A DNA stretch of 41,399 nucleotides from Candidatus Methanoxibalbensis ujae (lineage in GTDB: Archaea > Halobacteriota > Syntropharchaeia > Alkanophagales > Methanospirareceae), in assembly GCA_026134085.1 (NCBI GenBank), contig JAOQIN010000014.1, forward strand, positions 843 through 42,241. Direction: 5' to 3'. The position numbers and the translations under genes are program-made. This document shows, one piece after another, positions 1-8,601 of the stretch; position 1 is the first letter of the stretch; the number at the start of each line of letters is the position of its first letter. The notes under the pieces are model-generated. The model saw only the letters and a program-made list of their open reading frames with translations, had not been told where the DNA came from and did no database searches.

Positions 1-173
1 GAGTAGCTCCAGCACCCCAATAGTTTCTTACCGCCAATGCATCTACCATGTTAATAACGCCATTACAGTTAACATCAGCAGCCCATAGATTGCAGAGAGT
101 AGCTCCAGCACCCCAATAGTTTCTTACCGCCAATGCATCTACCATGTTAATAACGCCATTACAGTTAACATCA
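1..173 (-). repeat. Tandem dockerin-coding DNA repeat
   Basis: Bases 1-77 and 97-173 are identical, with a 96-bp period, so each unit codes for one 32-residue dockerin segment. The linker (78-96) differs from what follows the second copy. The array may continue past the left edge. DNA-level identity implies recent duplication or gene conversion, not just protein conservation. Confidence 0.9.
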
Positions 174-3025
174 CCACACAACGCCTTTATCAGCGGATGG
201 CTGTCGTATCCCATGTGTGGCAGCAAAGTATCACCGAGCAGGTCGTTATTGCTGTCTGTTCCCGTGTAGTTGAGCCAGAAGTTACCGCCGTAGAACGGAC
301 CGTGAACGACATTACCGCACTTCGGATTTTCCACCGCCACCTTATCCACGAAATACCAGTTCAGTCTCCCAAGTTGCACTTTGTTGGAAGTGTCGTTTAT
401 GATGTTGTTGAACACCAGATTCGGATCGCCGCCGAAGACGGTCTTCCCCGGGCTCCAGCCGCCGACACCTGTGACTGTGAAGTTGTTATCTCGTATCGTG
501 TTGTTGCTCGCTTTTGCATCATGTATGCCCGTTGAACCAAACACGCCTCCGAGTCTGAACCCGAAGCCCGTGTCGCCGTCAAATATGTTTTTCTGCACGA
601 TGTTGCAGTCGCCTGCGATAGCCATGAGATTGAGGCATGCTCTTCCTGCCGGGCTGTTTCCTATTCTGTTGCATCGCACAAGATTCTCCGAGCCGTAGAG
701 TTTGATGCCGCATGAGGAGTTGTATATATAGTTGTTTTCAACGACATTCCAGTCTGATGAGATATTAACACCTGCATGTGGGAAATTATTGTATATGGAG
801 CCTGTCCAATCGCTCCTTATCTCAAATCCCCGCACATAACAGTTATCACCGAGTATTTTGATTACGTCTGAAGTGTTGCTGCCTGTATGAATGATGACGC
901 CAGTGCCATTTGCAACGAGCCTTATGCCCGATTTGCCTGAAGGAATTGTTATCATTCCATTGTAAACACCGGGATCAACAAGTATTATCGTGTCGTTTGA
1001 TGCGGAATTCACTGCACTCTGGATGCTTCCTCCACTGCTTACAGTGATTATGCTCGGCGATACGACATTCACCGTCTGCGTCCTGAACCCACCGCCTTCT
1101 GCGGAGACATTCAGCGTCACGCTTCCCGCTGAATCGGGGGTCCATCGGAATGCGAGCAGTTGCGAGTCCCTGAATCTGAGCATTGGCACGAACTCATAAT
1201 CAACGATTGTGCCGTTAGCGGCGAGTGATACATTTAAACCGGAGACATCTGCGCCTCTGTTCTCAACAACTGCGAACACCACATTTTCAGTGTTGTTCAG
1301 GAGGTTGCCGCTGTAAACCTCGCTCACCACGACATCAGTCGGCGGAATTGTTCCTGCAACGACATCTTTTGTCAAAGAATTGTTTCCCTCGTCGCTCTCC
1401 GCAACTTTGTTATCGCAGTCTGCTGTGACATTTAGCGTGTAAGTCGTTGATGTTGAGGGAACCCATATGAATTTCACCTCCTCCTCTTTGCCAGCATCAA
1501 GTCCTGTGAGTTCCACCTCATCCACAACATTAATGCCATCGCTGAGCGTTACATTGAATGTGCCTGCGCCTCCGTTGCCAACATTTTTCACCGTTGCGAT
1601 GATGATGTTGTATGTGCCGCTATAAATTGTGCTGTTTTTGATGGAAGTGACGGTGAGGTCGGGTTTCTGTGGCGCTCCTGGCTTCTCAGTGATCGCATAC
1701 AGAACACCTCCGTCGTTGCCGAAGAAAATGCGATCGTCTGACACCGCAACACCCTGCAGCACATATCCTCTGGAAGTGCCGTTCTCAAAGGTTTCAAAAT
1801 GCCATTTGTAAGTGCCGTTCAAATACAGGCAGTAAACCCTGCCGTGATCACAGTTCGTGGTGAAGTAAAGCGTGTTGCTTGAGGTTGAGATGACAGGTGA
1901 GGACTGCACGCCCCCGTTGGGTGTGTATGTCCATTCAACACTGCCATCTGATTCGTCCAAGCAGTATAGCTTGCCGTTGTTTCCGAATCCTCCCTGCCCA
2001 ACATACACCTTTCCGTTGTAAACCGCAGGAGTGGATGTTGAGTACCCGATATCAGTGCACCACCTATCCGCCGTGTTGAATTTACCTGTGCTTTTGTTGA
2101 AGCCAAGAGCATAACAATATCCTCCCTTAGATGTGAAGTAGATATGCCCATAATCGTCTGTCGGGTCACCGGTGTTGTTCCATGTGATTGAAGAACGAAT
2201 CTCTTTTGCATCTACGCCGTAAACTGCGGAGACATTAATCTCATCCGCTGTCGTTCCATTGCACCAATACACAGATGTCAGATAGCCCGCATCATCGCCA
2301 TACACAAGATAATCGCCTATCACCGCAGCACCCGCCCAGTAGTAGCCACCGCCACTCGTTGAGCTGCGACTCCAGCACTGCGTCCCGTTCTCCCAGTAGC
2401 AGTAGTATTTCTTTGGACCGTTCCAGTCGCCGAAGAATATTCTGCCCAGGCTCTCGTCCGGAGCCTTGTAGTATGTGACGGGCGTGTTCAACTGACAATC
2501 TGAGCACACGGATATTCCGTCTGAATTCACCTCTTTTGATCCAGTTGAAGCATTGAGTATGAACAGTTTTCCTTTTGCAGTGGGCACGAACAGTCTGTTC
2601 GTCAGAGGACTGTATGCGGGGGTTGCAAGCTGAAAACTGAATGCGGGTCCCGGTTGAGTGGTGTTCTTCCACTTCAATGTCCCGTTTTCCGCATAGAACG
2701 CCCACACCTCACCGTTGCACACATGCACAAAAACAATGTCCTCTCCGCCGACATTTGCTACAATCGGCGTCACATCTATTCCAGCAAATCCCGAGCATGT
2801 TGCGGTGGTGTTGTACCATGATCTGTTGGGATTAAGAGATCCATTAGCCTTTATAGGCGGCAACAGCGGATTTACAACCGCCTCATCATCCGTTATCCCG
2901 CGGTTCTCATGGTCGCGCTGAAACTGTGGCCAGTCGTGCAGAGCCGCAACGACAGCGTTCATCACGATCCCCGCTGCGATGACCACCAACACGGCGAACA
3001 GCACTGCACTCTTCTTATTTTGCAT
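1..3025 (-). CDS. Large secreted dockerin-bearing protein, N-terminal part (C-terminus beyond window)
   Basis: One open frame runs on the minus strand from an ATG at 3025 to the left edge (about 1008 codons, no stop seen). Residues 4-28 are a hydrophobic signal or anchor segment. Residues about 30-445 are rich in aromatic, Gly and Asn residues with repeated blades of the PQQ/WD-like beta-propeller type. About 457-650 hold two CARDB-like adhesion modules, each starting with a PDLTV- or TDVVV-type strand. About 658-945 look like a NosD/pectate-lyase-like right-handed beta-helix with many N-x-I repeats and N-x-S/T sequons. From about 949 there are two dockerin-type calcium loops (DVNCNGVINMVD). 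A GGTG lies 7 nt before the ATG. Likely an extracellular protein that could dock to cohesin-bearing partners; propeller and helix family names are pattern-based. No cohesin is visible in the window. Confidence 0.85.
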   Translation of the reverse strand, partial: MQNKKSAVLFAVLVVIAAGIVMNAVVAALHDWPQFQRDHENRGITDDEAVVNPLLPPIKANGSLNPNRSWYNTTATCSGFAGIDVTPIVANVGGEDIVFVHVCNGEVWAFYAENGTLKWKNTTQPGPAFSFQLATPAYSPLTNRLFVPTAKGKLFILNASTGSKEVNSDGISVCSDCQLNTPVTYYKAPDESLGRIFFGDWNGPKKYYCYWENGTQCWSRSSTSGGGYYWAGAAVIGDYLVYGDDAGYLTSVYWCNGTTADEINVSAVYGVDAKEIRSSITWNNTGDPTDDYGHIYFTSKGGYCYALGFNKSTGKFNTADRWCTDIGYSTSTPAVYNGKVYVGQGGFGNNGKLYCLDESDGSVEWTYTPNGGVQSSPVISTSSNTLYFTTNCDHGRVYCLYLNGTYKWHFETFENGTSRGYVLQGVAVSDDRIFFGNDGGVLYAITEKPGAPQKPDLTVTSIKNSTIYSGTYNIIIATVKNVGNGGAGTFNVTLSDGINVVDEVELTGLDAGKEEEVKFIWVPSTSTTYTLNVTADCDNKVAESDEGNNSLTKDVVAGTIPPTDVVVSEVYSGNLLNNTENVVFAVVENRGADVSGLNVSLAANGTIVDYEFVPMLRFRDSQLLAFRWTPDSAGSVTLNVSAEGGGFRTQTVNVVSPSIITVSSGGSIQSAVNSASNDTIILVDPGVYNGMITIPSGKSGIRLVANGTGVIIHTGSNTSDVIKILGDNCYVRGFEIRSDWTGSIYNNFPHAGVNISSDWNVVENNYIYNSSCGIKLYGSENLVRCNRIGNSPAGRACLNLMAIAGDCNIVQKNIFDGDTGFGFRLGGVFGSTGIHDAKASNNTIRDNNFTVTGVGGWSPGKTVFGGDPNLVFNNIINDTSNKVQLGRLNWYFVDKVAVENPKCGNVVHGPFYGGNFWLNYTGTDSNNDLLGDTLLPHMGYDSHPLIKALCGDVNCNGVINMVDALAVRNYWGAGATLCNLWAADVNCNGVINMVDALAVRNYWGAGAT

Positions 3026-3070
3026 TGCGGCACACCGAAAGAATTTTTCAAATAATTATTATTTAAAGCT

Positions 3071-3103
3071 TCCTCCAGGTATTATACCTGTAATCCTCCT
3101 GGA
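3071..3103. promoter_or_regulatory. Nested palindrome between divergent genes, candidate operator
   Basis: Between the divergent dockerin-protein gene (start 3025) and cbiB (start 3178) lies CAGGTA-TTA-TACCTG (3076-3090), and overlapping it a second inverted pair TCCAGG (3074-3079) and CCTGGA (3098-3103). An AT-rich TATA-like stretch, TTATTTAAAG, lies at about 3058-3067. Two alternative dyads sharing one arm suggest a regulator binding site or an RNA switch-like hairpin. This is seen only as sequence symmetry; no known regulator motif was recognised. Confidence 0.35.
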
Positions 3104-3133
3104 TAATAAAGATGATAAAGCGATGAGCGGGCC

Positions 3134-3164
3134 TGGGAGCATGGAAGGCTTGGGAGCATGGAAG
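3134..3164 (+). repeat. 14-bp direct repeat in the cbiB leader
   Basis: TGGGAGCATGGAAG occurs at 3134-3147 and again at 3151-3164, a 17-bp period, just before the cbiB start. It could affect ribosome access or simply be one of the many low-complexity repeats seen between genes in this window. Confidence 0.6.
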
Positions 3165-3177
3165 AAGTGATGGAGAA

Positions 3178-4185
3178 ATGGAAGTGATTGTTTTTGTCAT
3201 TGCATTCCTTCTTGATCTGATCTCAGGTGATCCTCCTGAGAAGGTTGACAGATATTATCCGATAGTGTGGATAAGCCGTCTTATGTATTTTTTTGACAGA
3301 AGAACTGCGAGAGGAAATCCGCTGAAGGAGAGGGTTCTGGGCATCATATACACAGTGATTATCCTCATACTGTTCTCGGTGCCGTGTTTTATGATCACGC
3401 TGATACCGTCTGAAATCGTGCGCATAATTGTTGAAGCATTTGTTTTGAAGATGACATTCACCGTGAAGGGAATTGAGCGGTTTGCAACAGCCGTTTTGCA
3501 TGCCGAAAGTGATGAGGAGAAGCGGAAAGCGGTTCAGAAAATCGTGAGCAGGGATGTGTCATCACTTGACAATGCGCATCTGAACTCCGCAACGATAGAA
3601 TCAACGGCTGAAAACCTCACGGACAGCGTCGTAGCTCCCATTTTATATTTTATGGCTTTCTCAACGCTTGGTGTCGGTGTTTTCGGCGCGATGGTTTATC
3701 GTGTGATAAACACGCTTGATGCCGTCGTCGGTTACAAAACCGAAAGATATAAGAACCTGGGCTGGTTCGCCGCCAAAACAGATGACCTGCTGAACTTCAT
3801 TCCCGAGCACATTTCCGCCGCCCTCATCTTACTCTCAGGTCGCCTGCTGCGCACGCCCTCTCATTCAGCCACGCCCTCTCACTCGGCAAGCGGAAATCAC
3901 GCGGTCCCATCTCATTCATCATGTGGACCATCTCATTCATCATGCGGAAGCACATCGCATATGGCAACTGAGCAGCTGGCGCCCCCCACAATCTCGGCAA
4001 TGAGCCGGGTGCTGTGTGTGAAACTTGAAAAAAAAGGTCACTACATCGTGGGATGCAAATATAAAATGCCCGCGGACTTCCACATAAAAGAAGCAGTCAA
4101 GATAGTCAAAACGGCATCGCTTGTTTTCGCAGCCATGTCCGTCTGCTCTGTTTTGCCGTTTCTCGCTCTCAAATTTTATATTTGA
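3178..4185 (+). CDS. cbiB: Adenosylcobinamide-phosphate synthase CbiB/CobD family
   Basis: An integral membrane protein of 335 residues in cobalamin synthesis, joining the aminopropanol arm to adenosylcobyric acid. The N-terminus (AFLLDLISGDPPE, then YPIVWISRLM) and the central SRDVSSLD...IESTAENLTDSVVAP region are diagnostic of the family. Hydrophobic helices lie at about 3-16, 52-78, 152-180 and 306-333. Residues about 226-268 are a Ser/His/Pro low-complexity insert just before the conserved VKLEKKGHYIVG segment, where normal CbiB proteins carry a short SPN-containing loop; here the SPN motif is not recognisable. A GGAG sits 4 nt before the ATG. No other cobalamin biosynthesis gene is adjacent, though a BtuF-like binding protein lies at 20 kb. 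The insert may impair or merely decorate the enzyme. Confidence 0.88.
   Translation: MEVIVFVIAFLLDLISGDPPEKVDRYYPIVWISRLMYFFDRRTARGNPLKERVLGIIYTVIILILFSVPCFMITLIPSEIVRIIVEAFVLKMTFTVKGIERFATAVLHAESDEEKRKAVQKIVSRDVSSLDNAHLNSATIESTAENLTDSVVAPILYFMAFSTLGVGVFGAMVYRVINTLDAVVGYKTERYKNLGWFAAKTDDLLNFIPEHISAALILLSGRLLRTPSHSATPSHSASGNHAVPSHSSCGPSHSSCGSTSHMATEQLAPPTISAMSRVLCVKLEKKGHYIVGCKYKMPADFHIKEAVKIVKTASLVFAAMSVCSVLPFLALKFYI
3856..3955 (+). repeat. In-frame Ser/His-coding repeats inside cbiB
   Basis: Short coding repeats: an 18-bp unit (TPSHSA) near 3858-3890 and a 21-bp unit (PSHSSCG) starting at 3907 and 3928, the two copies differing by one base. All units are multiples of three, so the frame survives. 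This looks like slipped-strand expansion inside a conserved gene. Confidence 0.8.
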
Positions 4186-4757
4186 TTTTGTATGATTGTG
4201 CATGACAGTGTGCATGACAGTGCAGGCGAGCGGTGAGCACGCTTATCCTCGCTTTTTGACATCTCAGAGGCGACCCGTTTTGCATCACACACGGAGCACA
4301 TGTGATCAATTTTTTGATTGAAAACTCCGCATTTGATATTTTTATTCCTGAGACAAACGGAATATCGCTCGGATCGGATATTAAATATGTGGAGAAAATT
4401 GAAAGTTCATGTTCGCATCTATAAAAGCAGGAACTCCTGAATAAAGCGATATATGAAGGAGCGTGAGATTTCATGTGGCTGCGATGAGCCTCCGCATAAT
4501 ATCCCTCCGCATAATGTCTCAGGATGAAAAGGCAGCAAAGGCGGATTAAGAAAACCAATTGACAATCCTCAAACACACTAAAATGATTGAAAATTGATAT
4601 TCAATTGAATGGCCGCCTGACATATAATCTCCTTTCAAATTTCCTTTTTCACTCGCTTCTTCGTGCAGGATAAATATAATTATGCGGGCATTGATTGAGT
4701 CTTGACTTCACTGACCGGAATATTTCACGAACCGAATCCTGATGCGCTCTTCTTATA
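4186..4757. other. Intergenic stretch with a possible decayed coding fragment
   Basis: 572 bases between the convergent ends of cbiB and csx1. On the plus strand, 4260-4421 reads as about 54 protein-like codons without a clear start (it contains IFIPETNGISLGSDI), closed by TAA at 4422; I do not recognise the family, and it may be a remnant of a lost gene. Bases 4492-4518 hold a near-duplicate CCTCCGCATAAT. From about 4560 to 4757 the sequence is AT-rich with nothing I can name. The long minus-strand frame at 4169-4576 has composition unlike its neighbours and is not supported. Confidence 0.4.
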
Positions 4758-6005
4758 TTATCTCAACCCCCTCTGACATAAATCCACAACAACTCTGATT
4801 TTGTTTTCGTGATATCTCATTAATATATCATTTTTCTTCTTTTTAATTTCAACCACATTTCTCTCAAATCCTGAATGAGCAAGAAAATTTCTTGCATCAG
4901 GTTCTCCTATCGGCTTCCCCAATACTTCATTATATATCTGCCAATTTCTGATTTCTCTTTCTTTCAGGTCTTTCTTTAAGGTATAAAGGTCATCCTCAAT
5001 TCTCATTTTAAACCGCTTATCAAATTTAAACAGGTTTTCTTTCAGGTTTTCAATTTCATCAAGTGCTACCTCTTTTTTCCGCGAAGAGATTAATTTCAGT
5101 TTCTTTAACAGTGTTGCAATTACATGGGTAAAAACACATACTTTGAAATCCTTTCCGAATTTCACTTTCCTCGTCACTTTCAATTTATCTTCTTTTTTCA
5201 CCTCCACATATTTCTCATAAGTATTCAAAACAGTGGATATGACTTCCTCTATTTTATCCTTCTCGGGGTAAAATCTGAAAAGGGCAAGAGGCAAACCGTT
5301 ATACAACGCACCGATAAATGCTGAAAGCTCCAGATTATTTATTTTGATATTTTTCAATTCATTTTTGAACAACACTTCCCTCTCTTCAGAGCTCAGGCTT
5401 ACTGGCTCCAAAGGTCTTCCTTGAGAAATTTTTTCAGCAGAAGGCATTGGAATAGGAATCGTATCTTCCACCACATTAATGAAAAGTTTATCTGCGATTG
5501 TAGGTGAAGAAGGATCTGCATTATATGCCTTAAATCTCGTTTTTTTAAAGATTGAAAACAGCTCCAACATCTCTTTAATAGCTCTGTAAGTGAGAATGGT
5601 CTGATAATTTATACCATGTGTCAGATCCAGATGTATATCCAAATTGGAATATTCAAAATTTAAATTTAACTTTGCAATGATATAGTGATAATAATCAAGC
5701 GCATCCCCCCGAAAGATGCCATTTGGAAATGTCCCTATTCCAGGTGCTGTTAACACCTCATAATTGCTCAACCCAAATTTATCTGCATACTCTCTTATCC
5801 TTCTTTCAGCATTCTCTCTCACTTCTTTGTAGTTTTTCCCCTCCTCCGCAAGTGTATCCAAACAGATTATGATAGTTTTATCCGGCTTTATAACCTCCTG
5901 AAGAATTTCCAATGATGTTTTTGACTTCATGTTCTTTCCATCAAATACATAAGTCACCTCTTTCCAACCACCCGGATTGCCCCATGGTGCCATCAAAATT
6001 TTCAT
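4758..6005 (-). CDS. csx1: Csx1-family CARF-HEPN RNase (DxTHG)
   Basis: A 415-residue type III CRISPR accessory ribonuclease. The N-terminal half is a CARF-type Rossmann fold that should bind cyclic oligoadenylate; its family signature DLTHG is at residues 127-131. The C-terminal half is a helical HEPN domain with the catalytic RxxxxH motif at R372-H377 (RNFLAH). In this family, ligand binding to CARF switches on non-specific RNA cleavage. The start overlaps the cmr6 stop by 4 nt (ATGA), and GAGGTG lies 6 nt upstream, so it is the last gene of the cmr operon and translationally coupled. Both domains look whole. Exact subfamily (Csx1 versus a close CARF-HEPN relative) is not settled. Confidence 0.88.
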   Translation of the reverse strand: MKILMAPWGNPGGWKEVTYVFDGKNMKSKTSLEILQEVIKPDKTIIICLDTLAEEGKNYKEVRENAERRIREYADKFGLSNYEVLTAPGIGTFPNGIFRGDALDYYHYIIAKLNLNFEYSNLDIHLDLTHGINYQTILTYRAIKEMLELFSIFKKTRFKAYNADPSSPTIADKLFINVVEDTIPIPMPSAEKISQGRPLEPVSLSSEEREVLFKNELKNIKINNLELSAFIGALYNGLPLALFRFYPEKDKIEEVISTVLNTYEKYVEVKKEDKLKVTRKVKFGKDFKVCVFTHVIATLLKKLKLISSRKKEVALDEIENLKENLFKFDKRFKMRIEDDLYTLKKDLKEREIRNWQIYNEVLGKPIGEPDARNFLAHSGFERNVVEIKKKKNDILMRYHENKIRVVVDLCQRGLR

Positions 6006-7267
6006 AAGTCACACCTCAAATCAAAATATCCGTATCCAGAAGATGTTTTTGCACCAATGCCAATGTTTTCTGATGCCTCTTTCAGAAGCTCTTTTGCTTT
6101 TCCAACCGAATTTTCGTCTCTCGATGCAAGAACAAATCTGAATTTTGTTCCATTCTCAACTGCAAGGAAAAATACAGGGACAGGGCTGTGCCAGTCACCG
6201 GGTGCTCTGTCTTTGTTCTCCTTTAATTCCCTTTCTGAAGCTCCATAGTATGGCCTGTAATGCACATTCATGACATCAAGGACAATGAAATCCCTCTCCT
6301 GATCAATAATGGGCAGGGCATCAAAAAATATAACTTCGCCTTTTTTGCCTTGAGTGCCAAAAATTTCCTGAATTTCTTCGATTTTATTACAATTTTGTTT
6401 AAAGAAGTGGTGTAATTTTTCTGAGGGCCTTATTTTCTTTTTATCTTCTTTAACCATGTATCTTTCCTGAAATTTCTCCAGAGGTAATTCCACATCCTTC
6501 TCACTTGCATTTTCCAGAATCCTTTCCACGCAACTTATTTCTTCCCAATTTTCACATTTAGCCTCCTCAAAAATTTTCAAAATTGCCCAGTGCCTCGTAA
6601 CTCCTTTAACAGCACTTCCCGGAATATAGGGAATTGAGTAGTTTCTATGGAAAAGCAATGAGGTTTCATACACGCTTGCTGCACCCAAATTTATAGCGAG
6701 ACGCCAATTCAACCCCAACGCAATTTCTTCAACAGAGTAGCCCTGCATCTTTAAATCAGCTTGAATGATTTTCATGCGATTGTGAAGACTTTGATATAAT
6801 TTCATATCAACGAGATTCGCCGATAGGCGTAAGTCCGCGTGAAGAAAATTTTTTAAACTTTTTTCTATCTCTTTTTTAACATCCTTATCTTGAACATTCC
6901 TGATAATTTCAGATGCTTCCTCTGCATCACACCTCTCCAAGATTTCATCTATAACTTCATAAAGGTATTTTTGTACTGTTCTCTTTCCTTCCCTGATGGC
7001 CACCTTGATTCTTCCTTTTCTATCTCTCAGATCTCTCAGGTTCTTAAAGCTTCTCGCTCTCTCTTCTTTCAGCAAGTAAATCTGTCGTTTTATATCCGAT
7101 TGCTTCCCCTCAATCCAGTTGCCATCTTTGAAATATCCTGTAACAAATTTGTTAACATATTTATCAAAAACAAGATACAAATTCATTGGCACACCTCTCA
7201 AAACCTGATTATCGATCAATGCATAAGCATTGAGACTTAAATCTTTTGGTAAAATAAATATCCTCAT
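6002..7267 (-). CDS. cmr6: Type III-B RAMP protein Cmr6
   Basis: A 421-residue RAMP-fold subunit that caps the 3' end of the Cmr backbone. The C-terminal half carries the Cmr6 signatures: a helix and loop reading IPYIPGSAVKGVTRHWA, the VMNVHYRPYYG segment followed by a tryptophan-containing GDWHSPVPVFFL strand, and a glycine-rich end GIGAKTSSGYGYF. The first 170 residues form an N-terminal extension with basic helices. The start overlaps cmr5 by 4 nt and has GGGTGAGG upstream. It is longer than many Cmr6 proteins because of the N-terminal part. Identification rests on these motifs and on position between cmr5 and csx1. Confidence 0.87.
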   Translation of the reverse strand: MRIFILPKDLSLNAYALIDNQVLRGVPMNLYLVFDKYVNKFVTGYFKDGNWIEGKQSDIKRQIYLLKEERARSFKNLRDLRDRKGRIKVAIREGKRTVQKYLYEVIDEILERCDAEEASEIIRNVQDKDVKKEIEKSLKNFLHADLRLSANLVDMKLYQSLHNRMKIIQADLKMQGYSVEEIALGLNWRLAINLGAASVYETSLLFHRNYSIPYIPGSAVKGVTRHWAILKIFEEAKCENWEEISCVERILENASEKDVELPLEKFQERYMVKEDKKKIRPSEKLHHFFKQNCNKIEEIQEIFGTQGKKGEVIFFDALPIIDQERDFIVLDVMNVHYRPYYGASERELKENKDRAPGDWHSPVPVFFLAVENGTKFRFVLASRDENSVGKAKELLKEASENIGIGAKTSSGYGYFDLRCDL

Positions 7268-7644
7268 GTTTCCTCACCCTTTAGCTCGGCCTCAGCAAAT
7301 CTTTTCATCCAGTTAAGTAAGGCGATAACCTCTCCGGTAACTTGAAAAACATCCATAGATGATGCGTCTTCCACTATCCATAATAAGAATTCCTTATCAC
7401 CTCTAATTCTTTTTACTTGATTCCAGTCGGCTATATGTTTATAAAGAAGTTCGTAAGCTTTTTCTCTTTTCCGTCTATTGTAGTAGAACGCAAGAGCGTT
7501 TGGCAAACCATTAGTCTGAATTAAAGTTGGTGCTTTTTTTACATACGAATTATAGTTTTTCTGTAACTCCTCACCTTCTTCCTTTACCTCTTGAATGCAT
7601 TCCCAAGCATACTTTGCCCTTTCCTGTTCAAGACTTCTCAACAT
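7264..7644 (-). CDS. cmr5: Type III-B small subunit Cmr5
   Basis: A 126-residue all-helical protein. Cmr5 forms the minor filament of the Cmr complex, contacting Cmr4 and Cmr2. It starts with LEQERAKYAWECIQEV and includes the loop YVKKAPTLIQTNGLPNALAFY, which is the recognisable Cmr5 signature. Length fits the family (about 120-150). A GAGGAGGAG site lies just before the ATG; the end overlaps the cmr6 start by 4 nt, and cmr4 ends 14 nt upstream. Confidence 0.9.
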   Translation of the reverse strand: MLRSLEQERAKYAWECIQEVKEEGEELQKNYNSYVKKAPTLIQTNGLPNALAFYYNRRKREKAYELLYKHIADWNQVKRIRGDKEFLLWIVEDASSMDVFQVTGEVIALLNWMKRFAEAELKGEET

Positions 7645-7658
7645 TTTTTATCTCCTCC

Positions 7659-8600
7659 TCAATCAGCTTCTCCTCCTTCAATCAGTTTTATCATTGCAAA
7701 TCCTTTTCCAACAGTTTCATCTCCTCCCATATGCAGGATTTTTTCATCATATTTCTTGAATTCTTCAGCGATTTCTTCGGGTTTTAAATTATTTAATCTG
7801 CTTGGAATCAGAATCAAAGAATACATTATTGTGTCTGTTGGTAGGTATTCCTCGGACCACAATCCGCCCACTTTCTTATCAACGGTTCCTGTCTTTGGAT
7901 CTATTTTAATCCTCGTAACAACTTCTGTTGTCAGGGAAACCAAATCCCTGAAAACATTATCTGAAACTATGACTAAGTCCCTTTTTAGCTTCTCTTTAAT
8001 TTCTTCGTAAGCTTCATCCTCAGGTAAATTCCTGGCAATCTGCTCTGCAATTTTATCTACATTTTCGTTCTCATCACACTTTAACTGTAGGTCTTCTATG
8101 TAAACATAATTTTCTGTTAGATTTGAGTTTTTACAGACTTCAGCTTCTTCATCACCCGATGGTTTTGGAATTTTCCAATCAACCTCAATGCCCACTAATC
8201 CCAAATCTCTTTTGTATCTATCAAGAACCAATGGGCAGGTTATCCATCCAAACACGCCTTTCAGAGTTCTAACAGGAAAAGCAAGAATTCTCGCATCCGT
8301 TACAGATATGCCGCCAATGCCTTCTGGGCCGCCAAATATCCATCTACAGATGTCACAAATTTCATTTCCCTTTTCATCCGGACAATTTTCACACTCATCA
8401 CTTAATGCGATACCTCTGCCCTTTTTCGCACCTTTAGGTGCGTTTCTCAACACTCCCTTGAGCGAGGAGCCCTGTATAATCGGAAATTCTGTATGCCTCT
8501 CCCTCTGTATAGGCAAGTCAACCGCTCCCAATGTTGTCCCGCTTCCTGGATGTATAGGTGTCTCTGCATATATATACATCACCAAAGCTTTCTCAAACAT
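7659..8600 (-). CDS. cmr4: Type III-B backbone RNase Cmr4, with a four-cysteine insert
   Basis: A 313-residue RAMP that polymerises along the guide RNA; each copy cuts bound target RNA at 6-nt steps. The N-terminus holds HPGSGTTLGAVDLPIQRER; D28 aligns by pattern with the catalytic aspartate known from Pyrococcus Cmr4. The glycine-rich FPIIQGSSLKGVLR segment follows. Residues 70-85 hold C70, C73, C82 and C85 (CxxC-x8-CxxC) just before the WIFGG motif, resembling a small zinc site; many Cmr4 proteins show fewer cysteines there. GGAGGTGG precedes the ATG; cmr3 ends one base before. Confident on family, less so on the zinc proposal. Confidence 0.92.
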   Translation of the reverse strand: MFEKALVMYIYAETPIHPGSGTTLGAVDLPIQRERHTEFPIIQGSSLKGVLRNAPKGAKKGRGIALSDECENCPDEKGNEICDICRWIFGGPEGIGGISVTDARILAFPVRTLKGVFGWITCPLVLDRYKRDLGLVGIEVDWKIPKPSGDEEAEVCKNSNLTENYVYIEDLQLKCDENENVDKIAEQIARNLPEDEAYEEIKEKLKRDLVIVSDNVFRDLVSLTTEVVTRIKIDPKTGTVDKKVGGLWSEEYLPTDTIMYSLILIPSRLNNLKPEEIAEEFKKYDEKILHMGGDETVGKGFAMIKLIEGGEAD

Positions 8601-8601
8601 T

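Noticed and set aside
197-2921. Many short frames on both strands at 1-3000 as separate genes
   Set aside because: One minus-strand frame is open across the whole stretch and has clear domains; the short ones are its shadows.
4169-4576. 135-codon minus-strand frame after cbiB
   Set aside because: It overlaps the cbiB end, is unusually rich in Cys, His and Ser with no domain pattern, and competes with a better plus-strand fragment.
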